Positions 53,380 through 61,958 of a DNA stretch of 64,000 bases are shown in pieces. Where the stretch lies: the NCBI GenBank assembly GCA_049323615.1, contig JBMOPD010000094.1, positions 1 to 64,000 on the forward strand. Direction: 5' to 3'. The notes beneath the pieces were generated by a model. That model saw nothing but the letters and a program-made list of their open reading frames with translations, made no database searches and was not told the DNA's origin. Position numbers and translations under genes: made by a program. Origin of the DNA: JBMOPD01 sp049323615 (GTDB taxonomy: Bacteria; Bacillota; Desulfotomaculia; Desulfotomaculales; Desulfocucumaceae). The stretch's first letter is position 1, and every line of letters starts with the position of its first letter.

Positions 53380-53865
53380 CTACTCGTATTTCTCAAGGGT
53401 TCCCGCCGCTTTGTCCGGCGTCAGCCGGCCGTGAGTGTCGTCGTTTACCATCATGACCGGCGCCAGGCCGCAGGCGCCCAGGCAGGCCACCGTTTCCAGG
53501 GTATAGCGCAGGTCCCCGGTGGTTTCGTTTCTGGCCACGCCGAGTTTTTTGGAAACCGCGTCAAACACCTTTGCCGCCCCTCTGACATGGCAGGCCGTGC
53601 CCTGACAGACGCGGATGATATTGCGCCCGCGGGGTTTCAGGTGGAACTGGGCGTAAAAAGTGGCCACCCCAAAGGTTTTGCTGAAAGGAATCCCCAGGCT
53701 CTTGGAAATCTGCTGCATAACCTCTTTGGGCAGGTAGCCGTAAATCTCCTGAGCCTCCTGCAGGATGGGTATGAGCGCGCCCTTCACCGTTTTATACTTG
53801 TCCAGCGCCTTCTGCAACGCCTCCTGCTTTACCGCCCCGTCATCGTGTCCGCATTTGCACGTCAA
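53380..53865 (-). CDS. Thioredoxin-like [2Fe-2S] subunit (NuoE/HydC-like)
   Basis: The 161-residue protein starts at TTG behind GGAGGG. It has the NuoE fold with QEIYGYLPKEVMQQISKSLGIPFSKTFGVATFYAQF and the four cluster cysteines in CQGTAC and CLGACG. It is the first gene of the leftward operon nuoE-nuoF-nuoG-like-fdhA. Together the four make a soluble NAD-linked formate dehydrogenase complex. Confidence 0.94.
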   Translation of the reverse strand: MTCKCGHDDGAVKQEALQKALDKYKTVKGALIPILQEAQEIYGYLPKEVMQQISKSLGIPFSKTFGVATFYAQFHLKPRGRNIIRVCQGTACHVRGAAKVFDAVSKKLGVARNETTGDLRYTLETVACLGACGLAPVMMVNDDTHGRLTPDKAAGTLEKYE

Positions 53866-53968
53866 AACATAACCCTCCTCTCACTCTTTCCCTTATTTAA
53901 AATAGCTTAATGAAAAGGCCGGGTATTCCCGCCGCCACTGCGGCAGACAATACCCTTCCCGTCCGCAC

Positions 53969-54547
53969 TTATTTGATTCCCGCCGTGATGGTTTTCTCCT
54001 CGGTGACGATGATATGCACCGGAACATCATGGGGTCCCGGGAAAACATCGTCCACCACCTGCACCTCAAAGGCCGGGGCCAGGTACACCGTCCCCGGGCG
54101 GGTGCGGGGCAGAAAGCGGTCGTAAAAACCTCCTCCGTAACCCAGCCTGTTCCCCCTCACATCAAAGGCCACCCCCGGCACAATCACCAGGTCCAGTTCC
54201 GCCGGGTCCACCGGGCGCACGCATTCCGGCCCGGGCTCCGGAATACCCCAGGCTCCGGGCGCCAGGTCTTCAGGATAGGCCAGCAGCCTGGAGGGGGTCA
54301 GTTTTTTGCCCCTCACATCGGTTATGGGCACCGATACCCGTTTGCCCCCGGCCAGCGCCCGGGCAATCAGAATACCGGTCTGCACCTCGTTTCTAAAATC
54401 AACATAAACCATCAATGACCGGGACCCGAGGTATATATCCGAGGACATTATCCTGTCCATTATGATCCGGCTTTTTTGCTGCACCGCGGCCGGGGGCAAG
54501 GACATCCTGGCCTTTAGCACACCCTGTCTTATTTCGCTTCTGTTCAA
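53969..54547 (-). CDS. 5-Formyltetrahydrofolate cyclo-ligase
   Basis: The TTG at 54547 has GGAGG seven bases upstream and is preferred over ATG 54574, so the protein has 192 residues. Conserved parts are the N-terminal SEIRQGVLKARMSLP segment, FRNEVQT, and the substrate/ATP loop RLGYGGGFYDRFL near residue 140. It converts 5-formyl-THF to 5,10-methenyl-THF with ATP. Its neighbourhood to formate dehydrogenase fits one-carbon metabolism, but the two genes are not obviously co-transcribed. Confidence 0.9.
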   Translation of the reverse strand: MNRSEIRQGVLKARMSLPPAAVQQKSRIIMDRIMSSDIYLGSRSLMVYVDFRNEVQTGILIARALAGGKRVSVPITDVRGKKLTPSRLLAYPEDLAPGAWGIPEPGPECVRPVDPAELDLVIVPGVAFDVRGNRLGYGGGFYDRFLPRTRPGTVYLAPAFEVQVVDDVFPGPHDVPVHIIVTEEKTITAGIK

Positions 54548-54651
54548 AAAAACTCCTCCAAAAAACCGGTTCACAGCCTTTAAAACTTCGCCATATTAAA
54601 AGCAATCTCCTGCTTAAAAAGCAACGGTAATAACCGGGTTATAAAGCTTCA

Positions 54652-54673
54652 AGGGCGGGATTCAACCCGCCCT
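54652..54673 (-). terminator. Hairpin after the ACT-domain gene
   Basis: AGGGCGGG (54652-54659) and CCCGCCCT (54666-54673) form a perfect eight-bp stem 42 bases past the stop of the leftward ACT gene. The downstream T content is low. Confidence 0.55.
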
Positions 54674-54714
54674 GTTCAGTCGTCGGCCGTCATGACAAAG
54701 CTGGACGAAGTTTA

Positions 54715-55146
54715 TCACAAACCGTAAACTTCGCTGCCGTCCAATATCCTGATCCCTTTGCCCTGCAGCACCCTGATGGCCTCGTCTATCTGCTCCACCC
54801 TGAACACCACCAGGGCCGCGCTGCTGGATTTGGTCAAAAAAGCATAGAGGTACTCGATGTTTATACCCGCATCCCTGAGGTACTCCAGCGGGCCGGCCAG
54901 GCCGCCCGGGACATCGGTAATCTCCACCGCGATTACATCGGTTACGTTTACAGAAAACCCGGCCTTTTTAAGCACCCGGTATGCCGTGTCGGGGTCGTTG
55001 ACAATCAGGCGCAGAATGCCAAAATCAGTGGTATCCGCAATGGAAAGGGCGCGGATATTGATGCCGTTGTCACCCAGCACCCTGGTTACCCTGGCCAGCC
55101 GTCCTGACTTGTTTTCCAGGAATATTGAAATCTGCTTGATTTTCAC
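54715..55146 (-). CDS. Tandem ACT-domain regulatory protein
   Basis: The 143-residue protein starts at GTG behind AAGGAGG and has two ACT units: KQISIFLENKSGRLARVTRVLGDNGINIRAL at the start and VIAVEITDVPGGLAGPLEYLRDAGINIEYLYAF in the second half. ACT domains bind amino acids and control enzymes allosterically. Here the protein follows a PaaK gene by 24 bases. This pairing recurs in anaerobes next to indolepyruvate oxidoreductases, where it is thought to tie aryl-acid activation to aromatic amino acid levels. Confidence 0.9.
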   Translation of the reverse strand: MKIKQISIFLENKSGRLARVTRVLGDNGINIRALSIADTTDFGILRLIVNDPDTAYRVLKKAGFSVNVTDVIAVEITDVPGGLAGPLEYLRDAGINIEYLYAFLTKSSSAALVVFRVEQIDEAIRVLQGKGIRILDGSEVYGL

Positions 55147-55170
55147 TGCTGTACGACCTCCTTGTAGCTA

Positions 55171-56469
55171 TTATATTTCCCGCCTGTCCACCACGCGTTT
55201 GGCCTTGCCCTCACTGCGGGGAATGGTCCGGGGCTCCACCAGCTTGATCCTGGCGGAGATGCCCAGCACACTGGCGATACGATCCTTCAACCGCCCCTCC
55301 ACATCTTCCAGCTGACGCACCTTGTCGCTGAACCACTGCTCGGACAGCTCCACCCAGATTTCCAGTTCATCCAAAACACCTTTGCGGTCCACCACCAGCT
55401 GGTAGTGGGGCTCGGTTTCCCCGAATTCAAGGAGGATGCTTTCCACCTGGGACGGGAAAACATTGACCCCGCGTATGATCAGCATATCGTCGGTGCGGCC
55501 GGTGACCCGTCTCATCCTGACGTGTGAACGGCCGCAGGAACACGGTTCATCGGTCAGCACGGTAATGTCCCTGGTGCGGTAACGGATTATCGGGAAGGCC
55601 TCCTTGGTCAGCGAGGTCAGCACCAGCTCGCCCTGCCGGCCGAAGGGAAGCGGTTCCCCTGTTTCCGGGTCGATTATCTCGGCCAGGAAGTGGTCCTCAT
55701 AAATGTGCATTCCCTGCTGGGCGGTGCATTCCATGGATACTCCCGGCCCCATGACCTCGCTGAGGCCGTATATGTCAAGGGCGGTGATATCCAGTTTGCT
55801 CTCCAGCTGGCGGCGCATGCGCTCGGACCACGGCTCGGCGCCGAAAATCCCCGCCTTTAGGGGAAGTGTTTTAAAATCAACACCCTCCCTTTCCCCCTCT
55901 TCAGCCAGAAAGAGGGCATAGGAAGGGGTGCAGGTGAGAATGGTTGTTTTAAAGTCCTGCATGATCATCAGCTGCCTGCCTGTATTTCCCCCGGAAATGG
56001 GGACTACCGTGGCGCCTACCAGTTCGGCCCCGTAATGCACTCCCATACCTCCGGTAAACAGTCCGTACCCGTAAGCGTTCTGCACCACGTCACCCCTGGT
56101 GGCCCCGGCCATGGTCAGCGACCGGGCCATCAGATTGGCCCAGGTCCGGATGTCATTTTTGGTATAGCCCACCACCGTCGGCTTCCCGGTGGTCCCGGAA
56201 GAAGCGTGCAGCCGCACCACTTCATCCATGGAAGCGGCGAACATCCCGAAGGGATAGTTGTCCCGCAGGTCCTGTTTGACGGTAAAGGGCAGTTCCCTTA
56301 AATCATCCAGCGTTCTGATGTCGTCGGGGGTGATTCCCCGCCCGGTCATCGCCTTCCTATAACTGGAAACGTTGTTATAAACCCGGTTAATGGTCGATTT
56401 CAAACGTTCCAACTGCAATTCCCGGAGCCTTTCCCGGGGCATGGTCTCAAATTCCCGGTCCCAGTACAT
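55171..56469 (-). CDS. paaK: Phenylacetate-CoA ligase
   Basis: The 432-residue enzyme is a canonical PaaK: HASSGTTGKPTVVGYTKNDI near 90 (phosphate loop), YGLSEVMGPGVSMEC near 235, IRYRTRDITVLTDEPCSCGRSHVRMRRVTGRTDDMLIIRGVNVFPSQVE near 300, and a C-terminal PRSEGKAKRVVD with the catalytic Lys. It activates phenylacetate or another arylacetate to its CoA ester. It is more typical than the two PaaK-like copies at 4.2 and 7.8 kb. The following ACT gene probably regulates it. Confidence 0.95.
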   Translation of the reverse strand: MYWDREFETMPRERLRELQLERLKSTINRVYNNVSSYRKAMTGRGITPDDIRTLDDLRELPFTVKQDLRDNYPFGMFAASMDEVVRLHASSGTTGKPTVVGYTKNDIRTWANLMARSLTMAGATRGDVVQNAYGYGLFTGGMGVHYGAELVGATVVPISGGNTGRQLMIMQDFKTTILTCTPSYALFLAEEGEREGVDFKTLPLKAGIFGAEPWSERMRRQLESKLDITALDIYGLSEVMGPGVSMECTAQQGMHIYEDHFLAEIIDPETGEPLPFGRQGELVLTSLTKEAFPIIRYRTRDITVLTDEPCSCGRSHVRMRRVTGRTDDMLIIRGVNVFPSQVESILLEFGETEPHYQLVVDRKGVLDELEIWVELSEQWFSDKVRQLEDVEGRLKDRIASVLGISARIKLVEPRTIPRSEGKAKRVVDRREI

Positions 56470-56481
56470 ACTTTACCCCTT

Positions 56482-56545
56482 TCGTAGCAGCTATTCAGCA
56501 GTCAGCTATCAGCTGTTACTTTATTCCTGCTGAAAGCTGAAATTC
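56482..56545. repeat. Degenerate AGCTATCAGC-type tandem repeat
   Basis: Units such as GCAGCTATTCAGCAG, TCAGCTATCAGCTG and CTGAAAGCTGAAAT are strung together upstream of paaK. Related motifs lie near 7005, 27800, 33990 and 63460. No coding or regulatory role is visible. Confidence 0.55.
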
Positions 56546-56638
56546 TATACTGATCCCCATTAATACAAATATTTTATAATTTTCAACACTACAGACAATA
56601 ATCCTCTAAAAAATTAGGTCCGATAATTAACTTTAATA

Positions 56639-58000
56639 CTAGACTACTTCCACCTCCGGGCCCCCGGCAAGCCTCAGGTCGAGGCAGCTGCGGCCTGTTA
56701 TGTCCCTGCCCCGGATGTCAAAGGCTATTGCCGGAACTATGACCAGGTCAGTCCCGGCCGCATATTTTGCCGCCGCTTCCAGCATGTCCGCCACTGTCAG
56801 CAGCCCGGCACAGCCGATGGAACCCCCGAAGAAACGGTTTTTCACCGCCACGGCACGGATAGCCGGGCTTTCACCGGAAAGTTTCTGCAGCCCCAGCTTC
56901 ATTGCCGGGTAGCCAAGCTCCGAGGTGAGCAGCAACGGGCTGTTGGCCCTCCGGCGCCTGACCGCTCTTAAAATTTCCCGTATAGTGGCCGGATCCAGGT
57001 CAAAATCAAAAACCAACCCCGATGGCCGGCCCTTTTCTTTTATTATCTTAAAAAAGTAGTTCGCCCCCTCCCTGGACACTTCCAGGGAAGGGTCCCGTCT
57101 CTCCAGCACCCTCTGGAAGGCATCCACCCTTGACTGCACAGGTATTCCATCCACGCCGACAATGACGTCCCCGGCCTTAACACCGGCCCTGTCGGCAGGG
57201 GAGTGCACCATCACCCCGGCCACCTCCGCATCAAGATTATTGATCACGGAAGGCTCCAGGGTGATGGGAGTCCTTACCCCGGATTTTACGGCGGTTATGA
57301 AGATATTAAGCTTTTCTCTCAAGTTTCGGGGAACCCTTAATTCAGGGGGCGAAAGGCGGGTATGCCCGGGTAAAAATACCCTCACCGTGGCCGCCCCGTG
57401 CCGGTCCAGGAAATTCAGGGTATTGGCCAGGTCCTCCCAGCCGGTGAGGTGGGGCATGGCAACTACACTGCCGTGGTAGGCAATGGACCGCTCCTGCAGC
57501 AGGGCAGGGGCTGAAACCGCCCTTTCGGCCCTGCTGTCGGTCATTAAGTATTTTCTTACTGAAACATCGGAGCTGTTCAGAGACAGGTTGATCAGTACAT
57601 TGCCGAGGGACGCCAAAAAGTCAACGTTTTCCCGGTCAAGCATGGTTCCGTTTGTGGTCAGCCTGATCTGGGCCGGCGGCATTTTTCTCCTGATCAGCAG
57701 GAGTATATCTTTAATCCGGGGATGGGTAAAAGGCTCCCCCTCCATTAACCTGGTCACCGATTCACCTATAACCACCGGTTTCCCGGGATTCATCAGCGAC
57801 AGGGCTTCATCCGCCAGTTCCATTGTTATCGCCGGCATCTTCAGGGCCTCGGCGGTGGGCGGGTTTTGTCCGTGGCTGCAGAACTTGCACCGCACGTTGC
57901 AGGTCGAAATGACAGGTAAAATGTTCGATCGGGCGGCACTTTCCAGCAGCAGCTCTTTAACTGCTATTTTCGACATAATTTGTCGAACAATTTCGCCCAC
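56639..58000 (-). CDS. Radical SAM - PDZ - DUF512-type protein
   Basis: I start it at GTG 58000, behind GAAGGGA; TTG 58018 is an alternative. The 453-residue protein has a radical SAM core first (CNVRCKFC as CX3CX2C, then GESVTRLMEGEPFTHP and LTTNGTMLDRENV). A PDZ domain follows (about 255-310, VAGVMVHSPADRAGVKAGDVIVGVDG), then a C-terminal region with NRFFGGSIGCAGLLTVADM, reminiscent of DUF512 proteins. In the usual DUF512 proteins the PDZ comes first, so the order is permuted. The reaction is unknown. Its leader is long and structured and bears DnaA boxes. Confidence 0.82.
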   Translation of the reverse strand: MGEIVRQIMSKIAVKELLLESAARSNILPVISTCNVRCKFCSHGQNPPTAEALKMPAITMELADEALSLMNPGKPVVIGESVTRLMEGEPFTHPRIKDILLLIRRKMPPAQIRLTTNGTMLDRENVDFLASLGNVLINLSLNSSDVSVRKYLMTDSRAERAVSAPALLQERSIAYHGSVVAMPHLTGWEDLANTLNFLDRHGAATVRVFLPGHTRLSPPELRVPRNLREKLNIFITAVKSGVRTPITLEPSVINNLDAEVAGVMVHSPADRAGVKAGDVIVGVDGIPVQSRVDAFQRVLERRDPSLEVSREGANYFFKIIKEKGRPSGLVFDFDLDPATIREILRAVRRRRANSPLLLTSELGYPAMKLGLQKLSGESPAIRAVAVKNRFFGGSIGCAGLLTVADMLEAAAKYAAGTDLVIVPAIAFDIRGRDITGRSCLDLRLAGGPEVEVV

Positions 58001-58239
58001 AGATTCAAGTCCCTTCAATCAAGTTATTAACAGACTTATTCACATTATCCACAGAAAAAGCATGATCCCGGCCAAAACAAAAAGGGTTAACCAGCGGCAC
58101 GGATCATGTCAAAACCCTTGTAAATACTGTATTTGGCCCAGTTTTTACGCTGTCAAACCGTGCCAGGCCCGTTGTTGAAATTGTTAATTTTTTGTTAAGG
58201 CAGCTCCGGAGCTAAAGAAGGGAATCAGAAAGACTACCC
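58001..58239 (-). promoter_or_regulatory. Structured leader of the radical SAM-PDZ gene
   Basis: This 239-base region holds several interlocked inverted repeats. CATGATCC 58061-58068 pairs with 58101-58108, and AAGGGTT 58082-58088 pairs with 58113-58119; in this order they give an H-type pseudoknot. GGCACGG 58096-58102 pairs with 58158-58164 as an alternative to the first stem. On the minus strand TTGACA occurs at 58156-58151, with TACAGT 19 bases on, as a possible promoter. It may be a cis-regulatory RNA. Confidence 0.4.
58036..58053 (+). promoter_or_regulatory. Two adjacent DnaA boxes
   Basis: TTATTCACA (58036-58044) and TTATCCACA (58045-58053) both match TTATNCACA perfectly and abut head to tail. 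They lie about 40 bases upstream of the radical SAM-PDZ start. Chance occurrence of one is possible; two abutting is much less likely. Confidence 0.6.
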
Positions 58240-59247
58240 TTAAGCCAATTCCAGGTTCGGCACCGCGTTAAGGGTGAGATCGGCAAAATCCCCCCGCAAA
58301 TACCTGAAGTAGCCGGCGCAGGCGATCATGGCGGCGTTATCGGTGCACAGCAGCGGGGGCGGGTATACCAGCCGCAAATTATACCTGGCGCAAGCCTCGC
58401 CCATGGCGGACCTGAGGAGGCGGTTGGCGGCCACCCCTCCGGCCAGAAGGACAGTCCCGGCCCCGTACTGGAGGGACGCTTCTATGGTTTTATCCACCAG
58501 CACGTCCACCACGGCCTGCTGGAAGCTGGCGGCCAGGTCTGACCTGTTAACCTCCTCCCCCCTCTGGCGGGCATTGTGAAGGTAATTGATTACCGCCGAC
58601 TTGAGGCCGCTGAAGCTGAAGTCAAGGCTTCCCTCCTCCAGGTACGCCCGGGGAAGCGGGATGGCGGTACCGTCGCCGTTTTGGGCCAGTCTGTCCACCA
58701 GCGGCCCGCCGGGATACCCCAGCCCGATGGCCCGGGCCACCTTGTCGAAGGCCTCGCCGGCTGCGTCGTCCCTGGTCCTGCCCACCACCCGGTAGTTCCC
58801 GTGCCCGTACATAACCAAAAGGTCGGTATGGCCGCCGCTGACCACGAGGCAGACCAGCGGGAAAGCCAGGTCCGGTTCAACCAGGAAATTGGCGTAAATG
58901 TGTCCCTCCAGGTGGTTTACCGCAATCAGCGGTATATCCAGAGCATACGCCATTGCCTTGGCCGCCGATACTCCCACCAGCAGGGCTCCCACCAGCCCGG
59001 GCCCGTTAGTTACCGCCACGGCGTCCAGCGACTTAAAATCCGTTCCCGAATTATCCAGGGCCTCCCCGATTACCCCGTTGATCAGCTCCAGGTGCTTACG
59101 GGAGGCCACCTCGGGCACTACTCCGCCAAACTTCTTATGGACGTCGATCTGGGAAGATATAATGTTTGCCAAAACATCCACCCCATCCCTGACAACGGCC
59201 ACCGACGTTTCGTCGCAGGAGGTTTCAATTGCCAAGATCAGAGCCAT
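58240..59247 (-). CDS. tsaD: tRNA threonylcarbamoyladenosine transferase TsaD
   Basis: The 335-residue protein is TsaD: LAIETSCDETSVAVV at the N-terminus, VPEVASRKHLE with a metal-binding His, VNHLEGHIYANFL near 112 (HxxxH metal site), VVSGGHTDLLV, and VLLAGGVAANRLLRSAMGE near 270. It transfers the threonylcarbamoyl group to A37 of ANN-decoding tRNAs. The gene stands alone here without tsaB or tsaE. Confidence 0.98.
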   Translation of the reverse strand: MALILAIETSCDETSVAVVRDGVDVLANIISSQIDVHKKFGGVVPEVASRKHLELINGVIGEALDNSGTDFKSLDAVAVTNGPGLVGALLVGVSAAKAMAYALDIPLIAVNHLEGHIYANFLVEPDLAFPLVCLVVSGGHTDLLVMYGHGNYRVVGRTRDDAAGEAFDKVARAIGLGYPGGPLVDRLAQNGDGTAIPLPRAYLEEGSLDFSFSGLKSAVINYLHNARQRGEEVNRSDLAASFQQAVVDVLVDKTIEASLQYGAGTVLLAGGVAANRLLRSAMGEACARYNLRLVYPPPLLCTDNAAMIACAGYFRYLRGDFADLTLNAVPNLELA

Positions 59248-59293
59248 AATTTCAACCTTTCCCGGTCAAATACAATTACTTATTATACCACTT

Positions 59294-60046
59294 CTAAGCT
59301 GAATAAATTCCCAGGGAGGCCAGCAAATCCCGGAACACTTTCCCGATAGATTCGTTGATCACAATTTCAGCCCGGTCATCCCAGGGAGTTGAGTCCCGGT
59401 TGATAATCACCAGCCGCCTGGCCAGCTGCGGCAGGCCGGCCACCGGATACACCTGCAGGCTGCTCCCCGCCACAATGAGCAGCTGGCAGCCGGTCAGGGC
59501 CTTTTCGGCCTTGTAATAATCATCGCTCATGGGGTCCTCGAACAAAACCACGTCCGGCCTTAAAATACCTCCGCACTTGCACCGGGGAGGGTTCTCCCCC
59601 TCTTCATGCCTGGAAATAAGGTGCTCCATGGGATAACTCCCTTTACAGCCAACACAGTGGCATGTGCGCAGGTGCCCGTGGACTTCCCACACCCTGCGGG
59701 ACCCGGCCCTGGTATGCAGGCTGTCCACATTCTGGGTAATTACCCCGACGATGAGGCCTTCCCTTTCCAGCGCCGCGACGGCCCGGTGGGCGTCATTGGG
59801 CTCCACCCCGGCTATACCCTTCCACCTGGGGAGATTTGTATCGTAAAATGCCGCCGGATTTCTAAGAAAGGCGCTCAGACTGGCTGTTTTGGCGGGGTCG
59901 ATTTTGGTCCACAGCCCTGTTCCGGGGCTCCTGAAATCGGGTATGCCGCTCTCGGTGCTGATGCCCGCCCCGCTTAATACAAAACAGGGACTGGTATTGC
60001 GGATCAGCCCGGCCAGGGCTAAAATCTTTTCATCATAACCTTTCAT
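59294..60046 (-). CDS. Sir2-family NAD-dependent protein deacylase
   Basis: The start is ATG 60046, after GGGGGTG, giving 250 residues. The sirtuin core is complete: VLSGAGISTESGIPDFRSPGTGLW near 23, TQNVDSLHTRAGS near 105, a zinc site made of CHCVGC and CKC (about 130-160), and VAGSSLQVYPVAGLP near 200. It removes acyl groups from lysines, consuming NAD. With an AcuA homologue 2 kb away it could form the acetyl-CoA synthetase acetylation switch known from Bacillus, although the genes are not in one operon. Confidence 0.95.
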   Translation of the reverse strand: MKGYDEKILALAGLIRNTSPCFVLSGAGISTESGIPDFRSPGTGLWTKIDPAKTASLSAFLRNPAAFYDTNLPRWKGIAGVEPNDAHRAVAALEREGLIVGVITQNVDSLHTRAGSRRVWEVHGHLRTCHCVGCKGSYPMEHLISRHEEGENPPRCKCGGILRPDVVLFEDPMSDDYYKAEKALTGCQLLIVAGSSLQVYPVAGLPQLARRLVIINRDSTPWDDRAEIVINESIGKVFRDLLASLGIYSA

Positions 60047-60096
60047 GTACAGGCACCCCCTGCTTTTGTTTAATCCGGGTTCAACACCCCACAAAG

Positions 60097-60121
60097 AAAC
60101 CGCAGTGGGAAACTGCGGTTT
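60097..60121 (-). terminator. Terminator after the zinc-ribbon coiled-coil gene
   Basis: AAACCGCAG (60097-60105) and CTGCGGTTT (60113-60121) form a nine-bp stem with a seven-base loop, seven bases beyond the leftward gene's stop and followed by CTTTG on the minus strand. Confidence 0.75.
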
Positions 60122-60128
60122 TCTTATC

Positions 60129-60509
60129 CTAATCCTCCTTGGCCACCTTGGTTCCGCAGTATGAGCAGAACTTCCCGCCGGATGGCAGGTCCACCTTGCA
60201 CTCCGGGCAAGTCAGGGTTTTGGGCTGCAGTTTTTCGATCTGCTGCTGGAGTACCTTCATTTCCTCCTCCAGCCTGGCGGTGCTCTGACACAGGCGGTCT
60301 ATTTCGTCATCCATGTCCGGTGCACCCTTATACTTTTGATAAACCACGGCGCCCAGGCCAGCCAGGTTGTTTTCCGTTTCTTTCTCCAGTCTGGACATCT
60401 CAAATTTTAACTTGGTCACTTCCAGCAGCTCACCGGACTTGCGGGTTACTTCCCTGGCCATGCCGCCCAGTCCTTTTGCCTTGTCAACCATTTTCTGGAA
60501 AAAATCCAC
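60129..60509 (-). CDS. Coiled-coil protein with C-terminal zinc ribbon
   Basis: The 126-residue protein has a helical N-terminus (FFQKMVDKAKGLGGMAREVTRK), a coiled coil (about 30-95, ending RLEEEMKVLQQQIEKLQ), and a zinc ribbon with CPEC (about 102-105) and CSYC (117-120). This make-up is common in Firmicutes and unassigned; it is often a partner protein. It has its own terminator and a well-spaced ribosome site. Confidence 0.8.
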   Translation of the reverse strand: MDFFQKMVDKAKGLGGMAREVTRKSGELLEVTKLKFEMSRLEKETENNLAGLGAVVYQKYKGAPDMDDEIDRLCQSTARLEEEMKVLQQQIEKLQPKTLTCPECKVDLPSGGKFCSYCGTKVAKED

Positions 60510-60624
60510 AGATTTTCACCTCCATTATTCTTGTTTTTAGTTGAATGGCTATATTGTATAACCATATTTTATCTCGCCGCCGATTGTTAAAGGAAATTCC
60601 CACCCGGTGTTGAAATGTATACCA

Positions 60625-60909
60625 TCACCCTTTGATTTTTTCCAGTCCTCTGGCCGAAATAATAACCGGAAAGCTGTGTACGTACCCCGGGCGCAAAAAA
60701 AATTTTTTCCTTATATTGCCGGTACTGATCCATCCCAGCCGGATAAAAGACGTGAGCAGGTTTATGGCGCTCTCTTCATCGAGGCCCAGTTTTTCCATGG
60801 CCTGGGGCATAATATCATCGGGCAGGCAATTTCTTACCTGAATACTGTAAATTACAGCCAGGCTTTTTTTCAGCCGCTCTTCATCCAGGTCCACTATCCG
60901 ACCGCCCAT
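60625..60909 (-). CDS. Hypothetical protein, 94 residues
   Basis: The protein is helical and charged at the start (VDLDEERLKKSLAVIYSIQVRNCLPDDIMPQAMEKLGLDEESAINLLTSFIRLGWI) with a basic C-terminal part. It looks like a winged-helix or adaptor protein. No family is recognised and no clear promoter is seen. It stands alone between the zinc-ribbon gene and the divergent DUF2889 gene. Confidence 0.6.
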   Translation of the reverse strand: MGGRIVDLDEERLKKSLAVIYSIQVRNCLPDDIMPQAMEKLGLDEESAINLLTSFIRLGWISTGNIRKKFFLRPGYVHSFPVIISARGLEKIKG

Positions 60910-61050
60910 TTCAACACCTCACTTACTATCATACCACTGTTTAGCCTTTTTTTTACACGCTGAAACAGGGTAGCGGCAATAAATTTAAACCAATGATCAG
61001 AACTGTTCATATAGGGATTATATATTAATTATATATTTGGAGGGGTTGCA

Positions 61051-61860
61051 TTGAAAAGCATACACCACAGTCACTGGCACACTTCTGTTGACATTCACGG
61101 GCCGGAAAGCCTGTACGGAAGAACTGTTTTTTTGTCCACAGACATTGAGTGCGCGGCATGCCTCCGGGTAAACATTAAAACCTTTCAGGTGGAGAAGGCC
61201 CGGTGGGAAATATACCGTGGACCGGACGGCCCCCAGTCAAAGGATATCGACGGACTGAAGGGGGTGGAGGCCTACCTCGGAAGCGGAGAGGCCCTGCGCC
61301 GGGCGATGAAAGACTTCGGGGCGAGGGCGCTGTCGCTGGCCTCGGAAACGGTCAGGGGAATAGTCCAGGCCGAGACATTTACATATAGGGAAAGGGGCTT
61401 TATAGACGCCAAGAGCTATGATGACTTCTGGGAGAAGATGTATTTAAACACCTGCCGCTACTACAGCAATCTGAACAGGATTACCCGCCGGTGGGAAAAC
61501 CATGTTTCCGCGCAAAAAAGGTTTAACAATCTTTTCAACCGTTTCAAGGGAGTATCGGTATCGGAAGGCAGTGATATCTACTTTGCCGATGCCAGCCTGT
61601 CGGATTCATTCCACGAAGTGGGGGTCAGCATTACCCTGGATAAAGGCCGGGGAACCGTCACCGCCATTGACTGCCGCCTGCTCAGGGGGCCGGACCAGGT
61701 ATGCATTGAGGCGGGCGACTTTGCCCAAAACCTTCTGGGACAAAAACTTACGGCCATGTCCAAAAAAGAAATAGCCGGCGCCCTGGCCGGAGGTCAGGGC
61801 TGCGTTCACATGATTGACCTTTGCCATGATGTGGGGACAGTGATGCAAGAATATTTTTAA
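61051..61860 (+). CDS. DUF2889-like protein
   Basis: The start is TTG behind GGAGGGG; the 269-residue product has no signal peptide. Landmarks are STDIECAACLRVNIKTFQVEKARWEIYRGPDG near residue 28 and the C-terminal NLLGQKLTAMSKKEIAGALAGGQGCVHMIDLCHDV, whose GCxHxxDL end is characteristic of DUF2889. The function is unknown. It is followed after 98 bases by acuA in the same direction. Confidence 0.6.
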   Translation: MKSIHHSHWHTSVDIHGPESLYGRTVFLSTDIECAACLRVNIKTFQVEKARWEIYRGPDGPQSKDIDGLKGVEAYLGSGEALRRAMKDFGARALSLASETVRGIVQAETFTYRERGFIDAKSYDDFWEKMYLNTCRYYSNLNRITRRWENHVSAQKRFNNLFNRFKGVSVSEGSDIYFADASLSDSFHEVGVSITLDKGRGTVTAIDCRLLRGPDQVCIEAGDFAQNLLGQKLTAMSKKEIAGALAGGQGCVHMIDLCHDVGTVMQEYF

Positions 61861-61958
61861 CTTTACCAATTGAACCCGCTCTATTGTAAAATTTGCCCGG
61901 CATACCTATAATATGATTTATACTTGCGGTTAATACCGGCAAAAAGGTGGTGATTGGT

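Noticed and set aside
58036..58053. DnaA boxes as a replication origin
   Set aside because: Only two boxes, no AT-rich unwinding region, and no dnaA, dnaN or origin genes nearby.
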